In this document: piece after piece, positions 33,291-43,310 of the stretch
Numbering within the stretch: the stretch's first letter is position 1
How the letters are laid out: the number at the start of each line of letters is the position of its first letter
NCBI GenBank assembly: GCA_022592445.1
Contig: JABYQR010000358.1
Span: forward strand, 1 to 43,820
Direction: 5' to 3'
DNA length: 43,820 nucleotides
DNA from: Cytidiella melzeri
Lineage: Eukaryota; Basidiomycota; Agaricomycetes; Polyporales; Irpicaceae
The notes under the pieces: model-generated
Told to the model about the DNA's origin: nothing
Database searches by the model: none
The model's input: the letters and a program-made list of their open reading frames with translations, nothing else
Translations under genes and position numbers: made by a program

Positions 33291-33474
33291 CACTGGGAAA
33301 GTGGAGGGACTTGCCGCTCAGGATGACGCGGGCCGCGCAAATGGCGGGCTGCTGCCGGGTCTCCGCGCCTAGCCGATTTCCGGGCGTATCAACGCCTGCC
33401 ACCACCTCTTCGTCGTTGTCCACAGCGTGTCCCTGTTTGTCACGTTGCGCCCTGTCTCCGTGTCAGTTTAGAAG

Positions 33475-34585
33475 TATTCAGGTTTTAGCACAACTTGTTC
33501 TTTGTTGTCTGATGCATCTAACACTTCCCAGGTTTTAACTCTGTACAGCGAGTCACCTTGAGTGAGGGTCTTTCCGGGTTTGTGTGTCAACACGAAATCA
33601 AACCGGCTAAGGTATAAGGACCACCAAGCTTGTCATCTAGACAGGTCCTGGGCGGTACACCATTACTGCAGATTCTGATGATCTGTGATGATCTCGAAGG
33701 GCGCGGGTAATCCTTCCAGATAGTGATGCCAGTCTTTGAGAGCTCTGATGATAGCAAGCATTTCTTGATCATGGATCTCATAGTTCCGTTCTGCTTTGGT
33801 CATAGACTGAGACCAAATCGCTACTGGGTGCCATTGTCCATCCTCTAGTTTCTGCAGTAGAAATCCTCCAGTTGCAAAGCCAGATGCATCTACTTTGATA
33901 CGTGTGGGGCAATTGGGCTCCCATGTGACTAGAATAGATTCCTGAGTGAACACATCTTTGAGCATCTGGATAGCGGTCTGCTGTGCTTCTCCCCATTCAC
34001 AAGGCTGGTCTTTCTTAGTGAGGTTGTGGAGGGGACAAGTGTGCCGCGTGAAATCCTTGATGAAACGTTGGTAGAAGTTTGCAAATCCAATAAAACCGCG
34101 TACATCACGGAGGTTCTGTGGTACAGCCCAATTGGTTATGGCTTCTATTTTGCCCAAGTCCATGCGGATTTTTCCATTACCAATGATTAGACCTAAGTAC
34201 TCGACTTGTGACTGTTCAGATTCGCATTTCTCGTAGCAAAAGTACAGGTCATTGGCTTCAAGTCTTGCTAGTACCTCATGGACAAGTTTCCAATGTTCCA
34301 TGATGTCTGGGCTGAAGATGAGGATGTCATCCAGGTACACAGAGACCTTTCCTTCCGCAATGAGATCAGCAAAGATGGAGTTCATCATTGCTTGAAACAT
34401 GGCTGGAGAATTGGTCATGCCAAACAACATCACCTTAGGCTCGAACAGCCCTCAGTTTGTCACAAATGCACCCTTCCATTCGTCATGTTCTTTGATCTGA
34501 ATGTTATGGTAACCCTATCGTACGTCAAACTTAGTGAAGACTTTGGGTTGACAAAGTCAATTGGTAATGTCTGATACCAAGGGGA
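33475..34585 (-). pseudogene. Gypsy-B RT (second half) and RNase H
   Basis: It reads KVFTKFDVR, then FVTN, stop, GLFEPKVMLFGMTNSP, followed by an open stretch (34433-33663) with VSVYLDDILIF, KVDASGFATGG and PFEIITDHQNLQ. A TAG follows and remnants such as RFDFVLTHKPGK lead to the junction at 33466. The catalytic YLDD is intact but the frame is broken several times. Confidence 0.85.
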
Positions 34586-34590
34586 GTGGG

Positions 34591-35281
34591 TGTCACAGAT
34601 TTTCAATGTTTCTACAAGACTTGCCTTACCAGGCAACAGTATTATTGGGAATATTTAAGCACTTATCAAGCGCTTATCAGGCGTCTATTTAGACGCTTAT
34701 CTGGCGCTTATCAGGCGCTTATTCTCAGTGCCTATCAATTGATGCGCTGATGCGCCTCCTGTCTCTGATGCGCTGATGTGCTCCTTTCCTTATCTGTGTA
34801 TCACATGATAGAACTCTCTGGAACCTTGTGGAACATGCTGGAACTATGATGTCATAGTATAGAACATTCCATAAGATGATGTCATAGTTCTTAGAACCTT
34901 CTGGAAAAGTCTAGCCTTGTCTTAGAACAAGCTAGAACAAGTCTAGCCTTGGGACTGGGTCATGGGGTCAGGTCATGGGGACAATTGCTATTGGTTGATT
35001 ATTGAAGTGGCACCACTAGGGCATAGGGCATGCTTAGTAAGGTAGATTACTTCGCTTACTCATGTAGGTATTAGGGGTCTTAGGGTAGTACCTGGGGCTC
35101 TCCCCTTCATGTATATATAGAGGCACTCCTGAGGGCATATCCCCTCAGTCTTATCCACTCTGTTGATAAAGAACTACTCAGTACTCCTCAGTACTTCGCT
35201 CACCACATCTCTTACACTCTATCTCACTCTATCCCCTCAAGTTTAACAACTTATATGGTGAGTAGTAACCTTACTGTTACA
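34591..35281 (+). mobile_element. Solo LTR, family C, in Gypsy-B RT
   Basis: 691 bp, TGTCACAGATTTTC to CTTACTGTTACA, with a TATA-like TGTATATATAGAGG. A perfect 5-bp target duplication GTGGG flanks it (34586-34590 and 35282-35286). Removing it rejoins the RT codons. It is the most complete copy of family C in the window. Confidence 0.95.
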
Positions 35282-35286
35282 GTGGG

Positions 35287-35843
35287 TAGCAGTTTTTGAT
35301 TGTGATGTCATTCAACCGTCAATAATTCTGAACGAGGCGGAGCTTGCCATCCTTCTTCTTGACAAAGAACACCGGTGAGGCCATGGGCAAGTTGGATGGG
35401 ACAATATATCCTTTCACTAGGTTTTTCTCAATAAACTTGTCTAACTCCGCTTGTTCATTCGGAGACATGGGGTAGACCTTGGATCTGAACATCTTTGAGT
35501 TCTCTGTTAGATCAATTGCGTGATCCCAGGGTTGGTGCTCTGGGAGGCGCTGTGATGCTTCTTCTGAGAAGACTTTCTGGTGTCTACGGTATTCCTCTGG
35601 AACCATCCGTCCGAATGTCTGTTGTTGTTTAGATTGATGGGCTTTGGCAGCAATGTCTGTAGAGTAATTAAAGCTAGCACAGGACCAAATTTCTTCCTTG
35701 GTGTGCTGAATGATACCGGCTCTGAGCCAGGCTCGTCTCTGCTTCCAATTGGCTGTGATAGATTGGAATGGTTTGAAGTGTTCTTTGGCTTCCAGTTCCA
35801 TCTCTCTGGTAGCCCGATTGATCTTGAGGTTTGCTTTACGAAG
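35287..35843 (-). pseudogene. Gypsy-B linker and RT N-terminal part
   Basis: It reads from LNTWLRKANLKINRATREMELE through VFSEEASQRLPEHQPWDHAIDL and SPVFFVKKKDGKLRLVQNY to a stop, then RLNDITIKN, and is interrupted by the solo LTR. The blocks align with the corresponding part of Gypsy-A. Confidence 0.85.
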
Positions 35844-35848
35844 CCAGG

Positions 35849-36532
35849 TGTTAAGACCGACTATTGTCAAGGGGGAAGTTGTCAAGTCAGAACCCCTTGG
35901 TGTAGCTACACACAAGGTTGGATGATGGTCTAGGCCGCGCAGTCACTGTCAAGCACAGTGGCAGACAGATGATGGTTCGATAGAAGGAATATTGATACAA
36001 AGTGGATAGACTGAGGCTCTGGCCCCATGTCTAGCGTCTATTTATACATGTTGACCTAACTACTTTTGGACCGGTCCAAAGTAGTGGTAGCAAATCGGAG
36101 GAATAGAAAGGAAGAACAATACACAGAGAACATCCACTGCTTTGGAAAGCGAATGAGAGAAAAGACCATCAAGGTGCGGAAACAAGGGACAATAGAAAGG
36201 TGAAACATGAGGCAATGATCAATAGAGAAGGGGTTGAACCCGAAACAGGGGATAGACGGGGTTGGACCCAATGGAGTGGTAACGGAGGTATGAAGAGGCC
36301 GAGGGTTGTACCAAGGCAATGGTAACCAATCGGAGTTAGGTCCGAGGTTTGAATGGACACAAGGAGACAACTAATGACATAATAGTCCATGTTGAACGGA
36401 GGCGATGTGGATCAGGGAATGATGGAGGAAGGACGAGTTGGATCCTCAAGGCAATTGTAAAGAAGATAACTAGTTATCAAGATAATCGAAGAAGTGAAGA
36501 AAATCAATAGGGTGTGAAGACCGTTCGTAACA
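35849..36532 (-). mobile_element. Solo LTR, family E
   Basis: 684 bp. On the minus strand it runs TGTTACGAACGG to GGTCTTAACA, with a TATA-like TGTATAAATAGACG. A perfect 5-bp target duplication CCAGG flanks it (35844-35848 and 36533-36537). Removing it restores the LGLPW-to-linker continuity of Gypsy-B. No other copy of this LTR is present. Confidence 0.95.
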
Positions 36533-36537
36533 CCAGG

Positions 36538-36900
36538 GTAGGCCTAGAATGCAATCCTCTGGGCCAATGTCTGTGATCAAGAATGTTGCATTCTCCTTGA
36601 TAGCTCCAACTTGTAGTTTGAGCTCTGCTCTGTGTGTGATATTTCCTCCTTGATTTACAGTCCCATCGATGTTATGGAGTGGGATCTGCCTTTCTAATGG
36701 GACCGTACATACTCGGTGTCAATTGACAAAGACTCAGGAAGAAAGCAGTGGCTCCTCAGTCAATCATGGCTTTGATGCCTTGTTCCCTAAACACTCCTTT
36801 GAGCATGATAGGAACTCGGAAGTGCATGCTAAGCGAGTCTATTTTGGGTACTATGCAGGACAACAAGGTTTCAAAGTAGTTCTACATGTTGTTAAATAAA
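36538..36900 (-). pseudogene. Gypsy-B protease fragment
   Basis: It contains IKAMID, stop, GATAFF, the protease active site with TGA where Ser is expected (compare MIDSGATA in Gypsy-A). It continues in shifted frames with HNIDGTVNQGG-like sequence and ends in ITDIGPEDCILGLPW before the family-E LTR. Confidence 0.8.
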
Positions 36901-37500
36901 ACTGAAGGCTGCAGATCAAGTTGCTGTGCGGGGTTTATATCTAGTACAGGCATGCTATCCAAAACTGTGTCCGTGGGGTTCTCATCAATGTCCTCCACTT
37001 CTTCTATGTAAGTCTTTCTAGATGGACTCAAGGGTGTGGTTTCACCCGGATTCCTCTCTAAAAATCCCGTTGATTTCCGAGCTGCTTGACTTGGTCCGTG
37101 AGTGATGACATCTGCTTCATGATGGCATTGTAGTTGAATGGAGTTGGAGCCAAAGAGCTGGCAACAGATGCGGTGGTTGGGGTAGGGAAGGGCCTCGCAG
37201 ATGAGGACAACGAGGGGGCTGGAGTGGATGGATCTAAGAGAGTGATGGCAGCCACCTTCTGTTGCCTAGGTGGGTACCCAAGGAATCGGCTTTGGCACAC
37301 TTGCATCTGATGGTTGCCTCCAGTGTCCACATCACTCACCATCATGTTTACCGTCTTTCTTCTGATGCTCCCTAGATCCACATCCGTAGCATCTTTCATT
37401 CATCGCCTTCAAGAAGTCAGCGCATGTTTTCCCATTGGGACCGACATTGGCCGCGTCAATTTACATAGCATTGGAATCGCGAGACGGTTGGATGAAAGGA
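36901..37500 (-). pseudogene. Gypsy-B Gag C-terminal remnant
   Basis: CYGCGSREHQKKDGKH and CGH are the counterpart of the Gypsy-A Cys clusters, followed by SRFLGYPPRQQKVAA, the counterpart of its GVPKGQKVAA. The longest open piece is 37399-37058. The Gag core upstream is not recognisable and was probably lost. Confidence 0.7.
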
Positions 37501-37893
37501 GCCGGGGACGGGTGTCGCGGAGTGACTGCTGTTATGCTGATAAACCCTAAACAAGGGTGAGATAAATGATGGTGGAAGAGGGAAGGGATCTCCAACAACA
37601 ACAACAAGGTCAGAGTTGATGTTAAGCAGGCAAGCAGGCACAAAGGCCGGATACTAGCAGTGCAAGTGACAGAGTTAATATGGTATGATACTAGGTTACA
37701 TGCAGTAACTCACCTAGCAGTGCAAATGACAGAGAGGTCAAGATGCAGAGCTAGGGAGGGTAAGGTCTACTATATATACTGTGGCTGGGCGGTCTGTGCG
37801 CAAGTTCCCACACTAGGGACTGCAGTAACTGTGGGGCTGGAGTAACAATAAAACAATAAGGAACCAGGGTAACTGTCAAGGACCTGAGTAACT
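37501..37893 (-). mobile_element. Gypsy-B leader and 5' LTR remnant
   Basis: The minus strand has CCACAGTATATATAGTAG followed by CTAGCTCTGCATCTTGACCTCT, resembling the TATA-to-leader part of the Gypsy-A LTR. It is cut at 37893/37894 by the copia LTR. Exact borders are unclear. Confidence 0.5.
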
Positions 37894-38064
37894 TATTCAA
37901 CTATATTAATTTAGACGCTTAACCTACTAGCGCCGTAGTTACCGTATATAAGACTTACTCTGATCAATGCAACGGCACGCACTTTTGATCCCCAACTTCC
38001 ACTGTGTGATCTCTCTCAGTCTTGCTCTCTCAACGCTCTCCACTACTTTCATAGCCTTTCAACA
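37894..38064 (+). repeat. 5' LTR of copia copy 2
   Basis: 171 bp ending CCTTTCAACA. The terminal TG is mutated to TA. It retains the CCGTATATAAGAC box. Confidence 0.85.
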
Positions 38065-38076
38065 GGTTATGAGCCC
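38065..38076 (+). promoter_or_regulatory. Primer-binding site, half-tRNA(iMet) type
   Basis: GGTTATGAGCCC immediately after the LTR, identical to copy 1. It is complementary to the initiator tRNA anticodon stem-loop. Confidence 0.8.
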
Positions 38077-38132
38077 CAGATAAGCTCTTTACCTCACTCA
38101 TACTACTCTCTGCACTCACTATCCATCAGTTC

Positions 38133-39239
38133 ATGAGCTCTGATCCCACTGATCAGTCTCAACCCCGTCGTTCTACGCGCGAACGACACCAAACTAACTT
38201 CTACCGAGGTACTACTACCTCCAGGCCTTCCACTCACCCTCCTCGTACTCACAGGAGAACCCCTGTCTTTACTCCTACTCCAGCTCCTCCTCCTGCTCCT
38301 ACTTCTCCTCAACAACCTATAATGTCTTCCGCTTCTTGCGCTGGTACCCCAGGTTCTGCACCTTCTGACCATGCCCCCAATGTCCCTACTACATCTGCCG
38401 TCGCCGATCAACCAACTGCTTGCATCACAGCGTCACGTCGAGTCTCAGCACCCCCCTCAGATTGCCGATGCACTCCATTCGACACTCTCTGCGACGACTT
38501 TGCACGTTGTCACCCCACTAAACCATTGTCAGACGATAGCGACAATGCTATGGACGACGACGAGGCGCACAAAAGGCGAAGGGGCAAACTGCCCAGAGCC
38601 TATCGTGCACCTTCCCCCTCGCCATCTGGCCCTACTGACTCCGCGCGAGCGGTGTCGTCCCTCCTTTCCGTGCCTCCAAAACATGACGTGGAGTATACTA
38701 TGTTGCTTAGCGATGTCCACAAAGCCTTTGCTGACGTTGGCAAACTTACGGGTCCTGACACCAGGCCGATGTGGAAGTTCCGCGTCGATACTGCAATGTC
38801 GACTATCGTCAACTTCTACAGCTACAGGGGTGGTCTTACCATTCCTCAAGAGGTCCAACGGGCCGTCTTAAATGTCCTGGCTGGACACATTGCAGACTCT
38901 GTGATGGAAACTACCTCAACGAGACCGCACCTCACAGATGGATGGAGAAACTCTCCAAACGTTTTGAACCGACTTCTACTATGTCGGACGCAAACAAAAT
39001 CTTTCAACTTTTCTCCCTCCACTGTCCTGTCCACGAAATGGACAAACTACTCAACGACACGCACAACTTGTACTCAAAGATTCTCTCCAAGGGGATTGAA
39101 TTCCCTCAGCACATTTTCTACTCCGCCCTCGTTGGCATCATTCCCCCTGCCTATGTGCATACTCGCGCTAGCTACGAGGCTGGTGTGCGTTCTTGTACTC
39201 CTGTTGGCAAGAAATACAATTACAACCCAATCTCGCTGA
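38133..39239 (+). CDS. Copia copy 2 Gag N-terminal frame
   Basis: 368 codons from ATG. It is nearly the same as the copy 1 frame, apart from differences in the Pro/Thr-rich first 70 residues, where this copy has several extra codons. The switch to the pol frame after SVM (near 38905) is identical to copy 1. Confidence 0.7.
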   Translation: MSSDPTDQSQPRRSTRERHQTNFYRGTTTSRPSTHPPRTHRRTPVFTPTPAPPPAPTSPQQPIMSSASCAGTPGSAPSDHAPNVPTTSAVADQPTACITASRRVSAPPSDCRCTPFDTLCDDFARCHPTKPLSDDSDNAMDDDEAHKRRRGKLPRAYRAPSPSPSGPTDSARAVSSLLSVPPKHDVEYTMLLSDVHKAFADVGKLTGPDTRPMWKFRVDTAMSTIVNFYSYRGGLTIPQEVQRAVLNVLAGHIADSVMETTSTRPHLTDGWRNSPNVLNRLLLCRTQTKSFNFSPSTVLSTKWTNYSTTRTTCTQRFSPRGLNSLSTFSTPPSLASFPLPMCILALATRLVCVLVLLLARNTITTQSR

Positions 39240-42200
39240 GTGTCGAGCTTCGCCGCAACTTCCATAGCTGGCGACTTGCTCACCCACTTGACCGCTCTCG
39301 GTCTAAGAATTTGTCAACCCTCGTCCCTCGCAATAGGCCCGCTGGTGGTTCTTCCGCTGCGTTGCCAGCAGTCTACAAATGTGTCAAACGTCCGGCGAAA
39401 GCCACTTCCTCTGCTTGTGCGACTGCCACTCCTTACTCGAAGGAGAAGTCCATTTGTGACACTTTGAAGATGAAGTGTTACAACTGTAACGAGACAGGCC
39501 ACACGACGCCTGCTTGCCCTTCGCCCTGGACAGAGAAGTACAAGGAGGCAATGAAGAGGAAGGGTATTACCCGGAAGTCCGTTGCTGCTGGTGCCAAGGG
39601 CAAAGCTGCCACTGCCGCCGCTGTCGTCGCTACTCCCGCTGTTGCTGGTCCGTCGACAACTACTCCTCGTCGCAACCAGAGCGCGCGGGTGTCGGCTCTC
39701 TCTGAGTCCGACGTCACTATGCACGTAAGTACTTCGCTTACTACTACTTTTCCTACTCTACTTCCGCTGTATGCAACTTCGTCAACAGACAAGTTGATAC
39801 ATATTCTTGATACTGGCGCGACTATACACTGTACGCCGTATCAAGACTTACCTTTCAATGTCCACTCCGTACCAACTATTGTACTGACTGTCGCCAACTC
39901 AGAACAACTAGTTTTGAAACTCGCTGGTGACATGGTACTCGAGGTGGAACAGGAAAGTGGTAAGCTTACTGAACTATTGCTAAAGAACGTCTACTTCAAC
40001 TCAACTCTACCTTTTACTTTAATCAGCATTGGAAAACTGGACTCTGATTATTGTTTTACTTTCTATAACAATCTTTGTACTATATACGACTCAAACTTGA
40101 CTTGTGTGGCTGTTGTTAGAAAATCAAACGGTTTATACACGCTATCATCAACTCGGCTGACTTCTTTAGCAAGCGTGCATAGAACTGGCATTACTCTACT
40201 TGAACTACATAAAAAACTCGGTCATCTCAGTTACTTCATGATCAAGAAACTACTTCAATCTTCGTCAATCATTACTGATCATATAACTGACCATACTGAA
40301 ACTCCGTGTGAGGATTGTTTACTTAACAATATCTATCGCAATACCGTACCTAAACTTCGTTCTTCATTGTTAGCTGAAGCTTTCGGAGATCACTTTCATA
40401 TCGACATATTTGGGCCTCTACCCACAGCATCAATTACTGGTAAACATAAATACTGGTTGACTATCGTCGACGATGCTACTAGATGGTTAGTATTTGCACC
40501 ACTAGTTACTAAAGATGACGCCTATACTCAATGGGTCATTTTCTCTACTGAACTTTTGACGCAATATGGTATTCGTGTCAAGATACTTCAAGCCGATAAC
40601 GACGGTGTCTTTACCAGTAAAGCTATGACTGCTTATTTGAAAACTCAAGGAACTATACTATGTCTTACTGTACATGATACTCCTCAGCGAAACGGTGTTG
40701 CTGAGCGTGTACATCAAACTATTATGAACTTGATTCGAGTAAACCTGCATACTGCATCTTTACCAAATCGACTATGGTGGTACGCTGCATTATACGCGAT
40801 GTATGTGTACAATCGTTCTCCTCGTACTATACTTAACTACAAAACTCCTTACTTTAAGCAATATGGCACAGACGCTAACCTTGATGGACTTCAAGTCTTC
40901 GGTCAGCCGTGCATCGTATACGACGAATATCGCACAAATAAACTAGCATCTAAGGGTAAAAGGGGAGTCTGGATAGGCTTCGCTGAACACTCTAAAGGTC
41001 ACTACGTTTACTTTGGACAGCGTGTCGGAGTTGAACGTAACTTGCAATTTGTTGACTCTACGATACAAATTGAAGGGGAGAAAGAACCAAATGTCGAAAA
41101 ACTTACTACTGAAAAACAACTTGAACTTGAGGACAACCCTCATATAGAACCAATGGAAATTGACGAGCCTGACCCTACTGGTCCAAGGCGTTCCAACAGA
41201 ACTCCTCAACTATCGCGTAAAGCTCGTGGTCTAAACTACGATGAAGTAGACACTAACATTGCTTTCTACTTAACTGAGTTTAACGCTTACTATGCTGAGG
41301 ACGTCAGTGACCCTGTCACTTTCAAAGATGTACTTAATCACCCTCTCAAAGACAATTGGTTTAAGTCTATGAAACTTGAGGTTGATACACTAGAACAACT
41401 CGGCACTTGGGAATACTGTATCCCGCCGCCAAATGCCAACATTACTGGTTCTCGCTTTGTCTACAAGACCAAGTACGAACATGGCAAAGTTACTAAACTC
41501 AAGTCAAGACTTGTTGCGCAAGGATACTCTCAGCGCGATGGTATTGATTACTATGCAAACGACTTGTTCGCTCCAGTCGCGCGCATGAGTTCTATGCGAC
41601 TCATACTTACACTTGCGGCTTCACTACACTTCGAGATTAACCAACTCGATGTTAAGTCCGCTTACTTATACGGTAAAATTAACGATGATGAAGATCTTTA
41701 TCTTCGTCCGCCGCCTGGCGACTTACTGCCCAACTTGCCTAAGGGCTGGGTACTTAAACTACGCAAAACTATCTATGGCCTTAAACAAGCCGGACGTCGC
41801 TGGTACAAGGTACTATGCGATATACTTTTCCAACTTGGACTCAAGCGTTCAGACTACGATAACGCTGTCTTCTACCTTTACAGGGGAGAAAACTAATACT
41901 TATACTCGCTGTTCATGTCGACGATATTACTCTCTGTACTATCACTTCTGTCGTCGCTGAACAATTCGAGATAGCACTTAGACAACATGTCGAAGTAACA
42001 AACGGTGGTACTATCCACTGGATGCTTGGCATGGAGATTGATTACGACAAAGCCTCTGGTGTTATCAAGCTTCGTCAACGCGATTATATCCAAACTATAC
42101 TTAAACGAAACAACTTTGACCAGATCATACACGCCGTACGCCTATGATACACGAGCACAACTTAGCCCCCCGTGACTCGAAAGAACCTCGTCAGGACGCT

Positions 42201-42886
42201 GACGCTATTAAACAATACATGTCTTTAGTCGGTGGTTTACGATACGTCGCTGACTGTACTCGACCAGACGTTGCATACTGCACTGGTCAACTTGCACGAT
42301 ACTTAGCTGACCCTTCTAAGGAACACTTCGCTGCAGCTAAACAGTGTTACCTATACTTGAAGGGAACGTGCGATTACTGGCTTGTCCTAGGAAACCAAGC
42401 AACTACTACTAATACTTCACTTGTCGGATACGCTGATTCTGACGGTATGACTACATACGGCAATAAACCAATAATGGGCTACACCTTTACATACAATGAC
42501 TCGCTTATCTCTTGGTCAAGTAAGCGCGGTTCACTCGTAACACTATCGGTCACCGAAGCCGAATTATATGCCTTAGCGCATGCGTCAACTGAGGCTATAT
42601 ATCTAAAAGCACTCATTGACAAACTACTAACTTTACTATGGATCCTGTCAAAATGTATACTGACAGTGCATCAACTATTGCCATTGTTAGCTCACCTGAC
42701 GAGCAACATTTGCAACGAACTAAACACTTCGAGATTCGTAAGAATTTCATCAGCGATCGTGTACTCAAGAAGTATATAACTATTCATCACATATCTTCTA
42801 ACGATCAACGTGCTGATACACTTACTAAAGCACTACCTCTCGAAAAACTCAAGCACTTCAATGAACTACTTCATATTCGTGCTTGA
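38771..42886 (+). pseudogene. Copia copy 2 Gag-Pol, three single-base frameshifts
   Basis: It is open for 1041 codons to a stop at 41894-41896, through zinc knuckle, protease, integrase and most of the RT. Compared with copy 1 it lacks one A in the A-run near 41890, one base near 42120 and one T near 42627. The three losses sum to a whole codon, so the final piece (42638-42886) is again in frame. Residues altered in copy 1 look ancestral here: Trp in KDNWFKSM, Arg in KQAGRRWYK and Glu in the RNase H motif TEAE. The VHVDD active site lies beyond the first frameshift. Confidence 0.9.
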
Positions 42887-42893
42887 AGGGGAG

Positions 42894-43062
42894 TGTTCGA
42901 CTATATTAATTAGACGCTTAACGTACGAGCGCCGTAGTTACCGTATATAAGACTTACTCTGATCAATGCAACGATACGCACTTTTGATCCCAACTCCCAC
43001 TGTGTGATCTCTCTCAGTCTTGCTCTCTCAACACTTTCCTCTACTTGCATAGCCTCTAAACA
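42894..43062 (+). repeat. 3' LTR of copia copy 2
   Basis: 169 bp from TGTTCGACTATATTAATTAG to CTCTAAACA, preceded by the polypurine AAGGGGAG. Confidence 0.9.
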
Positions 43063-43310
43063 TTCTGGGTCATCGATAGTAGTCATATGCTGAGTAACAC
43101 ACTTAGTAGCATAGTAAAATAGCTGAAGTAGACATGTATGATACTTGCTTACATAAGTATATACAGACATGTAAATAAGCAGAGATGCTGAAGCAGCAAG
43201 AAAAATAAGACTCATCTTCAAAGCTTAACAGCCGCTATCCCTTGCACAACACTTCAATTTTGTCAAGGGCAGGCCTTGCAAGAAGCGGTGTAAAGAAAGA
43301 ACAATAAAAC
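43063..43310 (-). mobile_element. LTR fragment, family D
   Basis: The reverse complement of 16403-16650, abutting the copia 3' LTR at exactly the same base as in copy 1. Confidence 0.75.

Larger units (their letters stand above)
31531..33391 (-). mobile_element. Unidentified 1861-bp GC-rich element or large solo LTR
   Basis: It interrupts the Gypsy-A 3' LTR between ACGC (31527-31530) and ACGC (33392-33395). The ends are TGTGACACTGAG and GGGCGTATCA, so they obey TG..CA, but I find no long terminal inverted repeat. The minus strand has a TATA-like GTATATAAAAAGG at 32797-32785, followed about 150 bp later by a 175-codon ORF. The stretch 31940-32030 is full of ACGCAGT repeats, and a 20-bp unit is repeated three times near 33228-33290. 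It could be a long solo LTR of an element not otherwise in this window, or a non-autonomous element. It matches none of the LTRs seen here. Confidence 0.65.
22904..33465 (+). mobile_element. Ty3/gypsy chromovirus (Gypsy-A), degenerate, with nested insertions
   Basis: The order is 5' LTR, Gag, protease, reverse transcriptase, RNase H, integrase, chromodomain, polypurine tract and 3' LTR. The 3' LTR is in three pieces (30071-30701, 31465-31530, 33396-33465) separated by two insertions. Several stops and two short tandem duplications break the coding region. The outer flanks (CATG on the left, GTTTA on the right) do not form a target duplication, and the right flank is directly Gypsy-B RNase H coding sequence. 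Confidence 0.9.
30071..33465 (+). repeat. 3' LTR of Gypsy-A, split in three
   Basis: The pieces 30071-30701, 31465-31530 and 33396-33465 join into one LTR collinear with 22904-23670. The first gap carries a 5-bp duplication GTCTT and the second a 4-bp duplication ACGC, so both interruptions are insertions. Confidence 0.85.
33466..37893 (-). mobile_element. Ty3/gypsy remnant (Gypsy-B), degenerate and interrupted
   Basis: Read on the minus strand from 37893 down: LTR remnant, leader, Gag C-terminus, protease, RT and RNase H, ending abruptly after QVVLKPEYF at the Gypsy-A LTR. Integrase and the 3' LTR are missing. It is related to Gypsy-A in Gag and Pol but clearly a different lineage. Two solo LTRs lie inside it. 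Confidence 0.85.
37894..43062 (+). mobile_element. Ty1/copia LTR retrotransposon, copy 2
   Basis: A 5169-bp inverted counterpart of copy 1 with the same layout. The 5' LTR starts TATTCAAC instead of TGTTCGAC, and its two LTRs differ more than those of copy 1. There is no target duplication (TAACT before, TTCTG after). Pol carries frameshifts. Confidence 0.95.

Noticed and set aside
38529..39034. Open frames antisense to copia gag (also 20683-21188 in copy 1)
   Set aside because: They exist only because gag is open on the other strand. They have no domain and start inside gag.
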